DNA of 64,000 nucleotides, taken from the NCBI GenBank assembly GCA_000787465.1, contig JSYX01000126.1:1-64000 (forward strand), read 5' to 3'. The notes under the pieces were generated by a model. That model had not been told where the DNA came from. It worked only from the letters and a program-made list of their open reading frames with translations, and did not search any database. Origin of the DNA: Thermomucor indicae-seudaticae (lineage: Eukaryota > Mucoromycota > Mucoromycetes > Mucorales > Lichtheimiaceae). The translations under genes were made by a program, and so were the position numbers. Each line of letters begins with the position of its first letter. Positions within the stretch are counted from its first letter, which is position 1. This document shows, in pieces, positions 44,049 through 56,822 of the stretch.

Positions 44049-45526
44049 TTACTTTGATGAAACCGTTACTGATTGCGAGCTATCCTCCACCACGACCGCA
44101 GCTGCTCCACCTTGCAAAGCACCGCCAGCAATCAGTTTCGCGTTTCCAATCACGGCCAAGATCTCGTTCAAGCTATCCTTCCAGCTATTCAGCCTTGTGC
44201 TCAACTGTTGCCACTGTTCCTTGCCAAACACTCGATAAATGCTGCGGTGAACCAGGACCGTCTTGCTCAGCTGGTTCAGTTTGGCTTCCACAAGTCCAGC
44301 TCGAATCACATCAATCACCCACATCTCCACGTCCTCTTCTGGGATCTCGAGGTTCTTGGCGATCTCGGCATATGTCAGCTCTCGCGACAAGTTTTCGCTG
44401 CCCAAGGACGCCAAGGATAATAACCGGATTTTGCGGATATTGCTCTCCTCATCCAGACGTTTTATCAGATCAGGATGCGCTGATGCAAAGCTCTTGTAGG
44501 TCGGCAGCGTGCCGTTCAGGAACACATCGAGTAACTCGTATTCTGGAGTGCCCTTCAGTTTTTGGATCGCAGTGTATTGCATCAGGTCCTCGAACGCAAA
44601 GTAGTTCTCAATCGCAACAGCTTGCATGATCGCTTCTTTAGCGACATCCAAAGCTGCAGCGTCATTTGCGTCGTATGTTGCCAGGTTCTTCAACACAAAA
44701 TCAAATGCCAGTTTTCTAGACATAATTAGGAAAACAGGGCAGAAGCACGCACAAGTCATCAGTAGCACTTACTCCTCGCCAGCTTGCTTTAAATTTTCGT
44801 AAAGATGATTGTACAATCGTCGTTCGGTTTCAACGTCGATATTCCAGTTTTTAGCCCATGTACTGATGTGAGGAAGTTGGTTGTAAAGCGAATCCAATTC
44901 GTCTGCCTGAGCCGTAACGTCTACAAGACCGATGAAAGCGTCGTATCGAAGGGGTGAATTAGCCGGAAGCGCGTTGTAAAGGTTAAGCAAGCTGGAGAAA
45001 ATAAAGGGCGGGCGGTCAGTCTCACGACAATATAAATTTTAGAGAGATAGAAAGCTCACATCTTTTGCTTTAGACTTGTCTTTGTGCTTTCCGTTTGTGT
45101 CAAAGTGGCAATGAGTGTCTTTACAGCGGATGGAAGGACATCAGCTGGAGCGCTCAGTACAATGACAATCAGCAGGTTGAATGCACCCTCGACCTCTGGT
45201 TGCGGACAGTGACAGAATTAGCGTCGAATGGTGGTTTTACGTATAGATATATACCTCGATCGTTCTCAGTCAGGAAAATGGAACCATCCTTGGCCAGTTT
45301 GGTAAAAACTTCGTTGGTGGACGCAATTTCCTTAACTTGTTTTACATATGGAGCTTCCTCGTCACCTTCTTCACCTTGTAATTTCGAAATGTACGACGAC
45401 AAGTCGAAAATCTATAACAGGTATATTTGTATAAGCGGGTTATTTTCTTTTTCGAACTGCAGTAAGCCCCCGATGAGCAACCTGTTCCTCGAGTGGGCCT
45501 TGGACGTAAATGTTGTTCGCAGACAT
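44049..45526 (-). CDS. eif3m: Translation initiation factor eIF3 subunit M (PCI domain)
   Basis: Five exons from the ATG at 45526 (MSANNIYVQGPLEEQ, 45526-45482), then IFDLSSYISKLQGEEG..., EVEGAFNLLIVIVLSAP..., LLNLYNALPANSPLRYDAF... and a long last exon KLAFDFVLKNLATYD...SSK to 44049. The PCI domain is in the last exon: DLMQYTAIQKLKGTPEYELL, then ELTYAEIAKNLEIPEEDVEMW and the winged-helix end AGLVEAKLNQLSKTVLVHRS, with YRVFGKEQW typical of eIF3m. It is a subunit of the eIF3 complex that supports 43S loading on mRNA. The short Ala/Gly/Val-rich tail is not conserved. Confidence 0.9.
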
Positions 45527-47483
45527 GATAGAGCTTTGTAAGAATGCGTCAATCCGAATGGTGTGTATATATATACAAAGCTCTCTGGCTCTCTGTCGCT
45601 CTCCTCTTTCCTCTCCTTTGCTGAACTGTCGGTATTTTTTTCCTGATCGCGCGCAAGCCTCGCAGTCACGGGTACTCCGTTTTGGGAAATCCCAAATGGT
45701 TTCGTATCAGGTTGCTTGTCCAGATCAGTTCTTGTTATTAGCGTACCAGCTAGACGTTCGAAGCAATTGGCGAAGCTATTTTGACCTTTGGATACCATGC
45801 GTCATGACGAACACTCGGGATTTCATCTCGGTTACACAGTAGCGATGTGGTCTTTGAAGTGACATTTTCCTTTGTGTTGAGATGCCCTTCGTCATGTAGA
45901 ACTCTTTTATCTTGATTAACCAACATCATACTTCATTGCGTCAATTGACAAGTAATAAAAGCGTCACAGCCTTGCTGGTGTGCTATCGACAGAATATTTT
46001 ACTGTAAGTTATCTTTGCTTCCAATGAAACGAGAGTTGGCGACGACGCACAGCGATGGGGAGAAGTAGTGCGTCATTGGAGAGAGAGAGAGAAATCCTCA
46101 ATGTGGAACGCTACTACTGGCGACATTGGTCAACGGAGTGCGTCCTGTAACTAGGAAAGACAGTGATTTATTCATGACATTCTAGTGTTATATGTGCCTA
46201 AAGAGATGATGGATTGTTGAGCAAAGTTTCCCTGCAACATCCATAGGGTCATCTATTTAGTCCAAGATACTTAGCAATACATTTTTACGATGGATGACCA
46301 TTTCTATTCCAGCGGAGCTGTCGTGGGGATACTATTCAGCCTGAGGTTGATACACCATGCGCATGAGTGGCGGCAGTAGGTTTTTAGGGCACCCGACCTA
46401 CGTACAAATTTAACATTATGCAAGAAGAAATGGGATCTAATCAAGATGCGTCGTTCAAGTATTTAAGCAAAAGATCATGACTGAATAAAGGACAAGGGTT
46501 TGTCTTACAAAAGTTTGTTGGTACCAATTGGTTTGTGTGTTCAGGCCAGGCCCCATTTCGTCATCGTATCTCTGTTTACGCAAGCCTCTTTCTATTGCAA
46601 GATGCTACATTTACCCATATCGTCAACTCAAGACCCATTATCGTAATCAACAGCCCATTTATTATCGATTCCTGCGATAATCTCCATTCCCATAACACAT
46701 GCAACTTCAATATGGCTCAAGTACCGCAAGGAGACTTGGCCAGAGTCAAATGGAAATAACCGCAACAAAGCAGACCGCTGTTCATTGGGATTGGCATGCA
46801 TAACACCATGTCCCGGACGCGAAGACAGAGATATTTGCCGATTGATCCATGCTAAAGAATGCAGTTAAGGAATATTACACGGGTCAAATCTGCTGCAACT
46901 GCATGATGCAACAACCAACGACCTTCACAGCACAACCTAGGCTGGATGAAGAAAATAGTGCAGATATGTGAAGTTTCTCCACCGCGACGGAAAAAAATAA
47001 GATTGCGATCTTCAATACTTGGGCGCCCAGAAGCGTCGCGCCTAAGTGTGAACACATGGGTATCCATTGCCAGTCAGATTTTTCATACGTGATCCCCTGT
47101 GTAATTAATTGTCGATGCCTTTTATTCTACGAGTACATAATCTTTTGCGACGTCTACAATCGCGCGGCCAGCAGTAACACGGCAATATGAGGCAAAAAAA
47201 TACAGATACTGTTACAAACGCTCAACTGGTAAAGACTTACGGAAACGATCCAAGCAAAGATACTAATTAGTTCCTGCAGTTTTCTTTTTAAATTAGTAAC
47301 AAGCGTTTGCATGTTACGGCACATGCCGTGCAATTACGCACTCCTGCACATCTTTTTGTAGCTGCTCAGAATGATGGAATGGAAATTTCGGGCGAGCAAA
47401 GCTGACTCTCAATTTCGTGTGCACACATTGGGACAGTTGGGTGCCCAAAAAAAGTTCCCAATGGTTTCACCCGATCAACCACC
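45527..47483. other. Intergenic between divergent eif3m and swr1
   Basis: Nearly 2 kb without a supported gene. A (GA)n tract lies at about 46078-46091. The ends presumably hold the promoters of eif3m and swr1. Confidence 0.5.
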
Positions 47484-50400
47484 ATGCCTAAACATGATCC
47501 GGCTCGAGGCAATGATCTAGCACATGAGAGCAATCGCAAAAGGATTGTATGTTTGTAAATCATGATTATGACAATCGGGGTAATTAAACTTTGGATCCGC
47601 GCGTTTCTAGAAGCAACAACCGAATCGCCGCCCGCATTCGTTGTTTGACACTGACGGCAATGTGAGCGTCCAGAATATTCTGGAGCCGACAGCCAGCACA
47701 GCCAAATCGACACGAAGCGCACACCGTAAACTGTTGGAGGAACAGCAGCAACGTTATGCGGGAAGCAAGCGACGATTGGCCGCAGGGGCAGGTCCAATTT
47801 TAGATACCAAACGACAACGAAGCGGGCCATCAGCAATCGACCATCAGTCTACTACCCAGAATTTACGTGGACGTGGACGTGGACGTGGACGAGGACGTGG
47901 ACGAGGCAGTAGTAATATTGCCGGACGGGGCCGTGGTCGAGGTCGTGGTCGCGGTCGCGGACGTCCAGCAAGAACGCGCAATTCACCGCCTCCTCCTCCA
48001 ACCACGACTGCACCCGAAATGTCGACGCCAACGATCGTCATTGAAAAGCTCTTGAAGGAACAGCCTTGCACATTACAGGATCAACTTCGCAACGACGCAC
48101 TCGAAGAGCGGGCCAAGGAACTTTACAATGTCTTTGAAAGACACAACAGAACGGCGCGTGAGCTGTTTCAGTTGGAAGTGCATCAGAATCTACTCGACTA
48201 TTCGATGGATTTTAATGATACTGTTCAGGATGACCGTTTTCGAAAGGTAACAAAAGAGAAGCTTGCTTGGTGGGATACGTTTTGCTAATGACATCACAGT
48301 ATGCAGAAATACAAGGTTACGATCTTTGGGCTCGGGCAAACGACTTTTTGCTTGAAAGGTCTTCGGGCGTCAAACGACATCAACAGCAGCAGCAGCAGCA
48401 GCCAGTTGCACTTGTGTCGACGCTACAGGCGCATTTTGCAGACTTGGCTGCAGGCACCATGATGAGCAGCAATAGTAATATGGCAACTGCTACGACTACG
48501 ACTACAGGACCTTCTGCCGGGCCTCAAAGTTTATCAGACTACCTGTCGTCGTTTCTGACGATCAATGATAACGAGGATATTTCAGTGGAGCAAGCGAACG
48601 AGATGATTGAGAAGGAGATCTCGATCCGAGAGCGTATCGAGAGGCGGCGTGGTGGTGGTCAACTTTCTGCGGAACTACGAGCGATTGCGAATCGAAAGCC
48701 GCAGCAAGACTACGTACCGACTGGCGACGCGCAGAATGTGCTGCTGGGCGAGGTGACCAAGACAGCGAAACGACTCGCGAATCTGTGGAAGACTCGGCGC
48801 GGGACGGCACACAAGGCGGCGAAGGCGGTTCAGCGACACTGGCACGCGATCAGGAATCAGGACGAACGGCGAGAGCGCGAAGAAAAGAAGCGGATGATGA
48901 GATTAGCGAAATGGACGGCACAGCAGATCAAACGCAAATGGAAAATCGTGGAACGGGTGTGCGAGGAACGGTACAAGGAGATTGTGAAAGAGAAACAGGC
49001 GCAGGAGGGACGCCGGCATTTGGAAATGATTTTACAGCATTCTGAAAAAGTATTAAGTGTGCGTATGGAAGAGCTCAGTTCACGGCGAAATATGGTTGAA
49101 GATGATGACGGTAAAAGTGGTTATTCACCGCCACAAGATAATGCACCTGCTGAACCTATGGATGTTGATGATGATGCCGGTAGTCATTACAGCAGCAGTA
49201 GTGCATCTGATGCGACAGCAGATCATCTGATATTGGATGAAGAGAGTGAAGACGATGATGATGAGCTTCGTGGATTGGCGGAGGATCAAGAATTGGATGT
49301 GGAGGAGCTTTTGAAAAAGTATAATTACCGTGCAGATAGCGAGAGCTCTGAGGAAGAAGAAGACGATGATAATGAAAGTGTTCAAGAAAGTGTGTCGACA
49401 AAGAAAAGGCGCGTGTCTTCAGACACCCAGTTGGATGTACGGATCGCTGAGGAAGATGAGGAAACACGGCGGACGATTAACGCTTTGGATGAAGAAGAGC
49501 CTCTTGCGGACAGTGGAGTCAGTAATGAACCTGTCGATCAGAAAGCTGCTTCACCCATAGAAAGAAGAGATGTTGACCAAGCGCCCGTACAAGTACGAGA
49601 AGATACTGCGATGGCTATTGCAACAGATCAAATTGAAGAAGCAGATGAGGACGACGGTGATACAGTAACGGAATACGGTACCGATGTTAGCGACATCGAA
49701 GAGGAGGTGAAAGCTGCTATTGCGGAGGCGGCTAAAAATGGCGGCGGCAATGCAGAAGAAGAGAATAATAAGCAGGCAGCAGAAGATAATTGTGTGGAAT
49801 CAGCGGCGCAAGAGCCAACGACATCTAATGCTGCAGAAACAGAAGCAACACCAACTCAACAAGCTCAGAAAGCTCAGCAACAGCAGCCTACAGGGACCAC
49901 GTTATCAACTACTAAAGTAGATATTAAGGTTCCGTTTCTGCTTCGCGGTACACTTCGAGAATATCAGCACGTGGGTCTAGACTGGCTGGCCAGTCTGTAT
50001 AATAACGGACTCAACGGTATCTTGGCGGACGAGATGGGACTTGGCAAAACGATCCAGACAATCTCCTTACTGGCATACTTGGCATGTGAAAAGGGCGTTT
50101 GGGGACCGCATTTGATTGTGGTTCCGACGAGCGTACTTTTGAACTGGGAAATGGAGTTTAAGCGATGGCTGCCGAGCTTCAAGATTCTGACTTATTATGG
50201 CAACCCCAAGGAGCGCAAAGAAAAACGATCGGGATGGTCCAAGGAAAATGCTTTTCATGTATGTATTACGTCGTATCAGCTTGTTCTTCAAGACCAAAAT
50301 GTGTTTCGGCGCAAGGCGTGGCAGTATCTCGTATTGGACGAGGCGCATCATATCAAGAACTTTCGGTCGCAGCGATGGCAGACCCTGCTCAACTTCAACT

Positions 50401-52559
50401 CTGAACGGCGACTGCTTTTGACGGGCACGCCACTCCAGAACAATCTGATGGAACTCTGGTCGTTGTTGTATTTCCTGATGCCGAACGGTGTGTCGCAGAC
50501 AATGCCTATCGGTTTTGCGAACCAAAAGGAATTCCAGGAATGGTTCTCGCACCCAGTCGACCGAATGCTTGAAGGTGGTGGTCAAGAGGATGACGAGGAT
50601 TCACGGGCTGCTATTCAAAAGCTTCATACTGTTTTGCGACCGTATCTGCTGCGAAGATTAAAGGTCGACGTGGAGAAGCAGCTGCCGGAAAAGCATGAAC
50701 ATATCGTGTATTGCCGGCTCTCGAAACGGCAACGGTTTCTGTACGACGACTTTATGAGTCGGGCGAAGACCAAGGAGACATTGGCGAGCGGAAACTTTTT
50801 GAGCATCATCAATTGCTTGATGCAGCTGCGCAAGGTGTGCAACCATCCGGATCTGTTTGAAGAGCGGCCGATCACGACGAGTTTTGCCATGGATGATGAT
50901 GTTCAAACGGTTGGACAGCGAATCGAGTCTCTTGTAAACAAGTACTGGAGAGTGCCGCTCGACCCAGAAAATGAGTGGATCTATCTTTGGATCCCAACAA
51001 CAACAGCAAGCGTTCCCCTGATGCCATATAGTCGATTGGACGCGACCAAGCTGTTCCTCCAAGAGATAGCCAAGCAAGAGTCACAGATTAGCATATTCGA
51101 GTCTCGTGGGATCACGTCGACAAAGAGCTATCATGATCTGAAAAAGTATGCGAAATCCATGGAATTTGTCAAGCTGGAGGGTTCCAAAGAACGGTGGCAG
51201 TCGATGTTACGCCTAAACATACTGCGGTGTTCAAAGCAGCCTGTGCTGACTGCGGGACTGGTTGACATGTGTCGAAGCATCATGGATGGGTATCAGCAAA
51301 AGTTCTTTATGGGAAAAGGCGTTGTCGATTGCACGAGTGTCCACAAGGCGGTACTGAGTTACAAGGACCGGGTTGCTCAGAATATGGATATCATTGATCG
51401 CTACGGGTTCATTACACCTGCGGTTGTGGTGAAGCAGCAGCATGATGGAGACAAGGCGCACGCACGCACCTTTAGCCCCGACGTTCCAATAGAAGATATC
51501 CTTCATCCTATACGAACGCGTCTCTCGATTGCATTTCCTGACAAGCGGCTTTTACAATACGATTGCGGTAAGCTTCAAAAGTTGGACGTGCTACTTCGGG
51601 AATTGGCTGCGGGCGGGCACCGAGCCCTGATCTTTACGCAAATGACAAGAGTGCTTGACGTGTTGGAATCGTTTCTGAATATGCATGGACATCGATATCT
51701 TCGACTGGATGGAGCGACCAAGATTGAACAGCGTCAAGTATTGACGGAGCAGTTCAACAATGACAAGCGTATTCTGGTGTTTATCTTGTCGACACGGAGT
51801 GGAGGATTGGGGATCAATCTGACTGGAGCTGATACCGTGATCTTCTATGACTCTGACTGGAATCCGTCAATGGATAAACAATGCCAAGATCGAACGCATC
51901 GCATTGGACAGACGCGTGATGTACATATATACCGATTTGTTACTGAATATACCATTGAAGAGAATATCTTTAAAAAAGCGAATCAGAAGCGGTAAGTCCC
52001 ACTAATAAACATGGCAATTTGGGGGGTTTTGTTTCTAAGACGAATGATAAAAAGGATGTTGGATAACATGGTTATCCAAGAAGGCGATTTTACGGATGAT
52101 TATTTCCACAAGAACGACTGGTGGAGGGATTTGCCAGAGATGACGGGTATGGCACCGAATAACAATATGGATTTCGAAAAGGCATTGCTGGAGGCAGAAG
52201 GCGATGAAAACGATGCACGAGCGGCTATCACTGCTAGAAATGAAATGGATATGGATGAGCAGGAATTCCAAGAACAACAAAATAGTAGTCATCGTCGGCG
52301 GCAGAGTATTTGTACTGCTACCACTACATCACCAGCGCCATCCCCAGGGCCTACAGCTACTGCAACACCTTCAGAAAGAATGGATACCCAAAGTCTGAAC
52401 TATGATGAAGAGGAGGAGGAGGAGGAGGTGCAACTTTCCGTTGGGCACATCGATCAGTACATGTTACGGTTCTGGGAACGTGAAATGTTTGGTAAATACC
52501 TTGGATTTGGAGGCTTACCAGAAGAAGAAGATGATGGTTTCCGAATGGATATCGATTGA
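47484..52559 (+). CDS. swr1: SWR1-complex Snf2-family ATPase (Swr1)
   Basis: About 1,631 residues in four exons (47484-47546, 47611-48246, 48300-51991, 52055-52559). Order: basic N-terminus with Arg-Gly repeats, HSA domain rich in Arg/Trp (about 48820-49070), long acidic Asp/Glu region (49090-49880), then a split Snf2 ATPase. Helicase motifs: DEMGLGKT (Walker A), LVLDEAHHIKNF (DEAH), LLLTGTPLQNN, and in the second lobe LRLDGATKIEQRQVL, STRSGGLGINLTGADTV and DRTHRIGQT. The lobe spacer contains the Swr1/Ino80-type insertion. The tail starts with NMVIQEGDFTDDYF, typical of Swr1. It exchanges H2A for H2A.Z in nucleosomes. The short first exon (MPKHDPARGNDL...) was found from its donor at 47547 and the in-frame acceptor at 47610. 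Confidence 0.95.
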
Positions 52560-53784
52560 AATGCATGTTGCAAGCACAATCAAGTATACACACGCACCCA
52601 TTTTGTAAATAGTCTAGTAATAACATCTTGCTCAAAAAGACTCTGGAGTATAGCTTTTATGTGTAGATAAAAAGAACCACGTTGTATGTCTGCTCATGGT
52701 TGGTCAATGTACTGTGTTTGGGTGCAGGGACTCGAAGACTAGCTTCAAGGTTATTAAGATCGACAAATTAGGCCAGTACGTCCGAGTGTCCACCCAACAT
52801 CCTGACGTACATAATAGACTTCAGTTGCAGGACATGATATAGAACAGACTCGGGACCTCTATCATATTATACAGCGTTCCAGGCAAAAAACCTTATTGCA
52901 TTCTAGCACAGCGATTGGATTGAAAAAGTTGGCGGCGTGATGTTAAACAATTTCTTTTGCATTAAAGATGATACATAATATGCACGTATGGTACTGTTTG
53001 TTTGCTTTCAGCTGTGATCTGTTTCGTGCTACCCATGCTTGTTACACGGCACAGTTTGCCGATCATTCGCGCGAAACAGCTTTCTGTCTGCAATAGGTAA
53101 AAAGTCGCCCTGTCTCCTTTTGGCAGGGCCATTGCCCTGGTCTTGTCTCCATTGGCATCTTTTATGCATTAACATTAAATCCCGCCTATCAATGCCAAGT
53201 ATTCTGCTACTACTAGTAGTAGTACTATTGTTATAGTAGTATAAACTATCTATTGTCTAATAGCCCTTGTCATAGCCCTCCCCTCCTGATCTGGACCTTT
53301 CGGACTTGTCCTATATACCGGGCAAAGCCCCCCCCGGAAAGGGGGTTCAAGTGACCTGTTAAAGAGACCCAAATAGGGTCAATCTCCAAGAATCGGAGAA
53401 TCAACATAACAGGAGAATGGGGCTATTGTTCCGTCCTGACTTTTTGGCAAGAAAGGGGGGGGGGGTTTCTGCACAGTCAATGTCAGCTGTCCTTGTACAT
53501 TGCAGCCTAAACTCTAGAACTTTCTCTCCACAACTCACAACACAATAAACTAACTTCTTGACGTTGAATCCTGGTATGCACAGCAGCAATGATGGGGAGG
53601 GGGAGTCGGGCACCAGTTATCGAAATGGATAGTCCAATGCAGGGAAGAGACAAAAGATTGACATTTTGTTGTTTGTATTACCTTGTCCATTGGGCGATCG
53701 AATACCTTATTTTTTTTCCCCCAGAAATTATAAAAAGAGGGCAGTTTGCATGTCTGTGCTTTTCTTTCTTTCTTTTTCTCTCTA
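52560..53784. other. Intergenic, no gene seen
   Basis: Contains a (TAGTAG)-type run (about 53208-53245), poly-C/G tracts (about 53325-53345 and 53455-53466) and pyrimidine-rich sequence before the bHLH gene. No domain-bearing frame. Confidence 0.5.
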
Positions 53785-54913
53785 ATGCCATCCAACAAGT
53801 ATCGAATTCCGAACGCTGGTCGGTCTTTTCGTAACACCACCAACATGCTCTTTGGAACCTTCAACTCTTCATCACCTTACGGTTACGGTAAAACCTTTTT
53901 ACCCACCTTACTTGTCTCCTCCTTTTTTTTTTTTGCTAACTGGTCCAATAGTCAATCTGTCACCCACGCAAACTGGGTTGACAACGACTGAGGAAAGGTA
54001 ATAAACACGTGCTCGTCAAGCGATGATCAGCAAGCTCATCCTCTCTCTCTCTCTTTCTCTATAGTCAAGCCGACAGACGCTCAGCACATAATGCGCTGGA
54101 ACGCCAAAGACGTGAAAACCTGAACCTTAAATTCCAAGAGCTCGCACATGCACTTCCTTCTCTGCAAACGGTTCGTCGTCCAAGCAAGACCATGATTGTT
54201 GTAAAGTCTCTTGAATTTGGTATGTCAGCCGCGCTGGTGTGTTGCCATATGAAAAGAGACAGGCAGTTCATTCTTCCTTCGCAGTCGCCAATAGTATCAA
54301 GGCCGAACTCGAGTACAAGAAACAAATCTATGAACTTCGAAAGAGGAACGAAGAGCTTCGAAAACAGGCAGCCGCCAAAAAGAAGTCTGCAGCAGCAGCA
54401 GTTCCAGCTCAGAAACAACAACAAGTCAGTATCAGCGCATCCTCGACGCCCTCTTGCACGCCCCCGATATCGCCAGAAAAGCAGCCATCCGCTACAAACA
54501 GCAGTAGCATCAGCGTCAGTAGCGCTTGCAGCCCAGAGACCGTGGCAGCCTCAGACATCGTCACTGGTTCATTAAACAACAACAACAGCAGCCCAGCGCC
54601 TTCTTCTCCAATGGACCACCCACCTATGGCGACGACTGCCGCAGCAGCCATGTTCCCCATCCTGTCGGACGACTACACGCTGAACCACCAACAACAACGA
54701 CCCAGTTACTTTTTCCAGCCACCCAATCAACCCGATCACTTTTGGATCTACCAACAAATGATGATGCAGCAGCAGCAGCAGCAGCACCAGCGCGATCCGT
54801 ATGCAGCAGTCCCACCCGGTCCTCCCGCACCTGCACCGCCGTCGTCTTATTATCCTCAGATGGATACCGCTTCTTTTGACCAGACAATGATGTATCCCGC
54901 CCATCTTCCATGA
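53785..54913 (+). CDS. bHLH transcription factor
   Basis: 310 residues in four exons (53785-53887, 53952-53997, 54065-54219, 54285-54913). The basic helix-loop-helix spans exons 3-4: RRSAHNALERQRRENLNLKF, ELAHALPSL, loop QTVRRPS, KTMIVVKSLEFVANSI. It has the H-x3-E-x3-R E-box-contacting pattern. Helix 2 runs into a coiled coil (ELEYKKQIYELRKRNEELRK), so it should dimerise as bHLH-zipper. The rest is Ser/Pro/Gln-rich (a run of eight Gln near the end), probably an activation region. The target is likely CACGTG- or CANNTG-like, inferred from the basic residues. All four exons are needed to build the domain, and phases agree. Confidence 0.9.
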
Positions 54914-55327
54914 ACCTCCGCTCCACCCGCCCTCCCACGTTTTTTTTTGTACATACCCTCTCTCTCTCTCTCTAGCTTATGTATTCCGATAGCCTTTTGT
55001 ACAGCACTAAAATCGCTATTTAAGGTCATATTGTAGCTGATCATTTGATGTTTTACAAGAAAGGTCAAACTTTAAAAACTTCAGATCTGATATTTTACAT
55101 CCTGAAACACAATACTGTGCAGACGCATTGTTTGAGACTCCGCATAGAAACAGCCTCCGACCAAGGCAACTCAACTTTATCACCGTCCCTGGTTCTGGAT
55201 CCCTTGAAACAATGGATATGAGCCAATGTTCCTAGTGTACGTACAAGAACAAAAAAAAGCAAAATTCTATATGTATGTGCGTGTGTGTGTGTGATATATG
55301 CTCTCAAATGTACAGATGTAATCGTTT
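54914..55327. other. Short intergenic between convergent genes
   Basis: CT and GT simple repeats (about 54957-54975, 55276-55294). Holds the 3' ends of the bHLH gene and the Leu5-type carrier. Confidence 0.5.
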
Positions 55328-56822
55328 CTAGTCAATGTCCAATAACCGTTTCATACGCTCATAAACCGCGAAGCTGACTGCGACCATGGGTGTGACCTTG
55401 ATATATCCGACACTTAATCCCACATAAAACCCTTTGAATCCTCGCGTACGATAGATATCTTTCGCAGTCTCCACGAAGCCCACAAACTTGTGTGGGTTGA
55501 ACAAACCACCGACCTGCATTCTCCTGCGAATAACCTGTCGTACACGTGTTAACCCTGTAACCTTTCTTTCATTCATTGTTTGAATCCTATTACCTCGAGC
55601 GGATAACTACTGGTCTGGGCAACCAGACCCGCAACTCCTCCACAAAGCAATTCCGCCCAAGCTTTCAGGGGTGGCTTTTCCGCTAGCCGTCGTCTTTGAT
55701 CATCCGTCCTATGCGTCGGATCATCATCACCCAACTTGTTTTGACGGGTATATCTTGAAAGGGTCGGATGAAACCGGGCAAGTCGGGTCATCCAGCCGTA
55801 GGTCCAAAAGGAAACACCCGCGTAGGGCACGATGCCGGCCACGGTGGGCAAGAACCCGCGATAGAAATTGAGAATGTTAAGTTGGAACCGTGTTGCGGCT
55901 GGTTCATGATAGATCTGTTTACAGGTCCCGAGCAGATGCGGTCGATCTCTGCCTTCCTGTTTGACTTCGTATGCCATTCGCACCCTGATCAAGTCTAATG
56001 GATAAGTGAACAAGATCGACGTTACGCCTGAACAGCGCAAGTGTGAGACAGAGAGAGAGAGAGAAAGCTCGAACCGTTCAGTATCTTTTGCTACCTGCCA
56101 GAGATCCAGCTGCAAACTGCCTTGCAGACGTCTGCTGAGCTTTGGTCGGCATCAATATCTAAGCAAGTCGTCATCGTCGTTATCAGCTGAGAGTCACTGA
56201 TGGATAGGGGTTCTTTCTTACAGCTCGAAACTGCTCATAGGCAACGAATTTGATGGCGGCATACGGAAATATCCTGATCAAGGTAACGGAGTGACCCTGA
56301 AACAAGCCCAAGACGCCAGTATGTTTGACGATATGATGAAGCGCTCGAAATGCCCCGGTAAAAGTCCCTTTGATGCGATGAGTTGGGATTTTATATAGAG
56401 TTTCTGTCCTCCTCCCGAGTATAGTCTAACCTGCATATTTGTCAAACAATGGATTTTGTGCTTGAAACAGGATCTTGACTCGATCGAGTGGCGCAATCAC
56501 CGTCTTGGCCTAAGCAAGATGTCAATTCAACCGGACGCCATTTCTCACGCAAGCATTATCGAACCATGCAGCCAGCAAAGCCTCCCGCAAGCCCTGATCG
56601 TATAACGTAATTCCAATTTTGAGTTTTCTCGAGCTGTTCGGTTTTTGCCATGACGTCTTCATGGGGTTTCTCTTTATTCTTTGGCGGGATTCGACGAGTG
56701 CTGGTAATAGAAGTTGTCGCGAACAGCGATTTTATATATGCTGTTGTTGGGCTGACCTCTTGGAAAAAGGCCGGCGGTGTGACAAATGCGCGCGGAATTC
56801 GTGGGCTCACATGGGCTCGCAT
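55328..56822 (-). CDS. leu5: Mitochondrial CoA-carrier-like protein (Leu5/SLC25A16-42 type)
   Basis: SLC25 carrier in several exons, ending LLDID at 55328. Repeat 1: [20 protein letters not shown] and [11 protein letters not shown]. Repeat 2: [20 protein letters not shown] with RVRMAYEV. Repeat 3: [20 protein letters not shown] with RRMQVGG, the last being characteristic of Leu5. An insertion rich in Asp/Arg ([20 protein letters not shown]) lies between repeats 2 and 3, as in Leu5 relatives. Family members import coenzyme A into mitochondria. The open frame begins at the ATG at 56822, but MAKTEQL at 56651 is an alternative start. The extra 57 residues are Arg/Ser/Thr-rich. The intron after exon 1 (56564-56510) has a weak donor, GTTCGA. 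The final intron joins PLE to VIRRRM. Confidence 0.85.
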
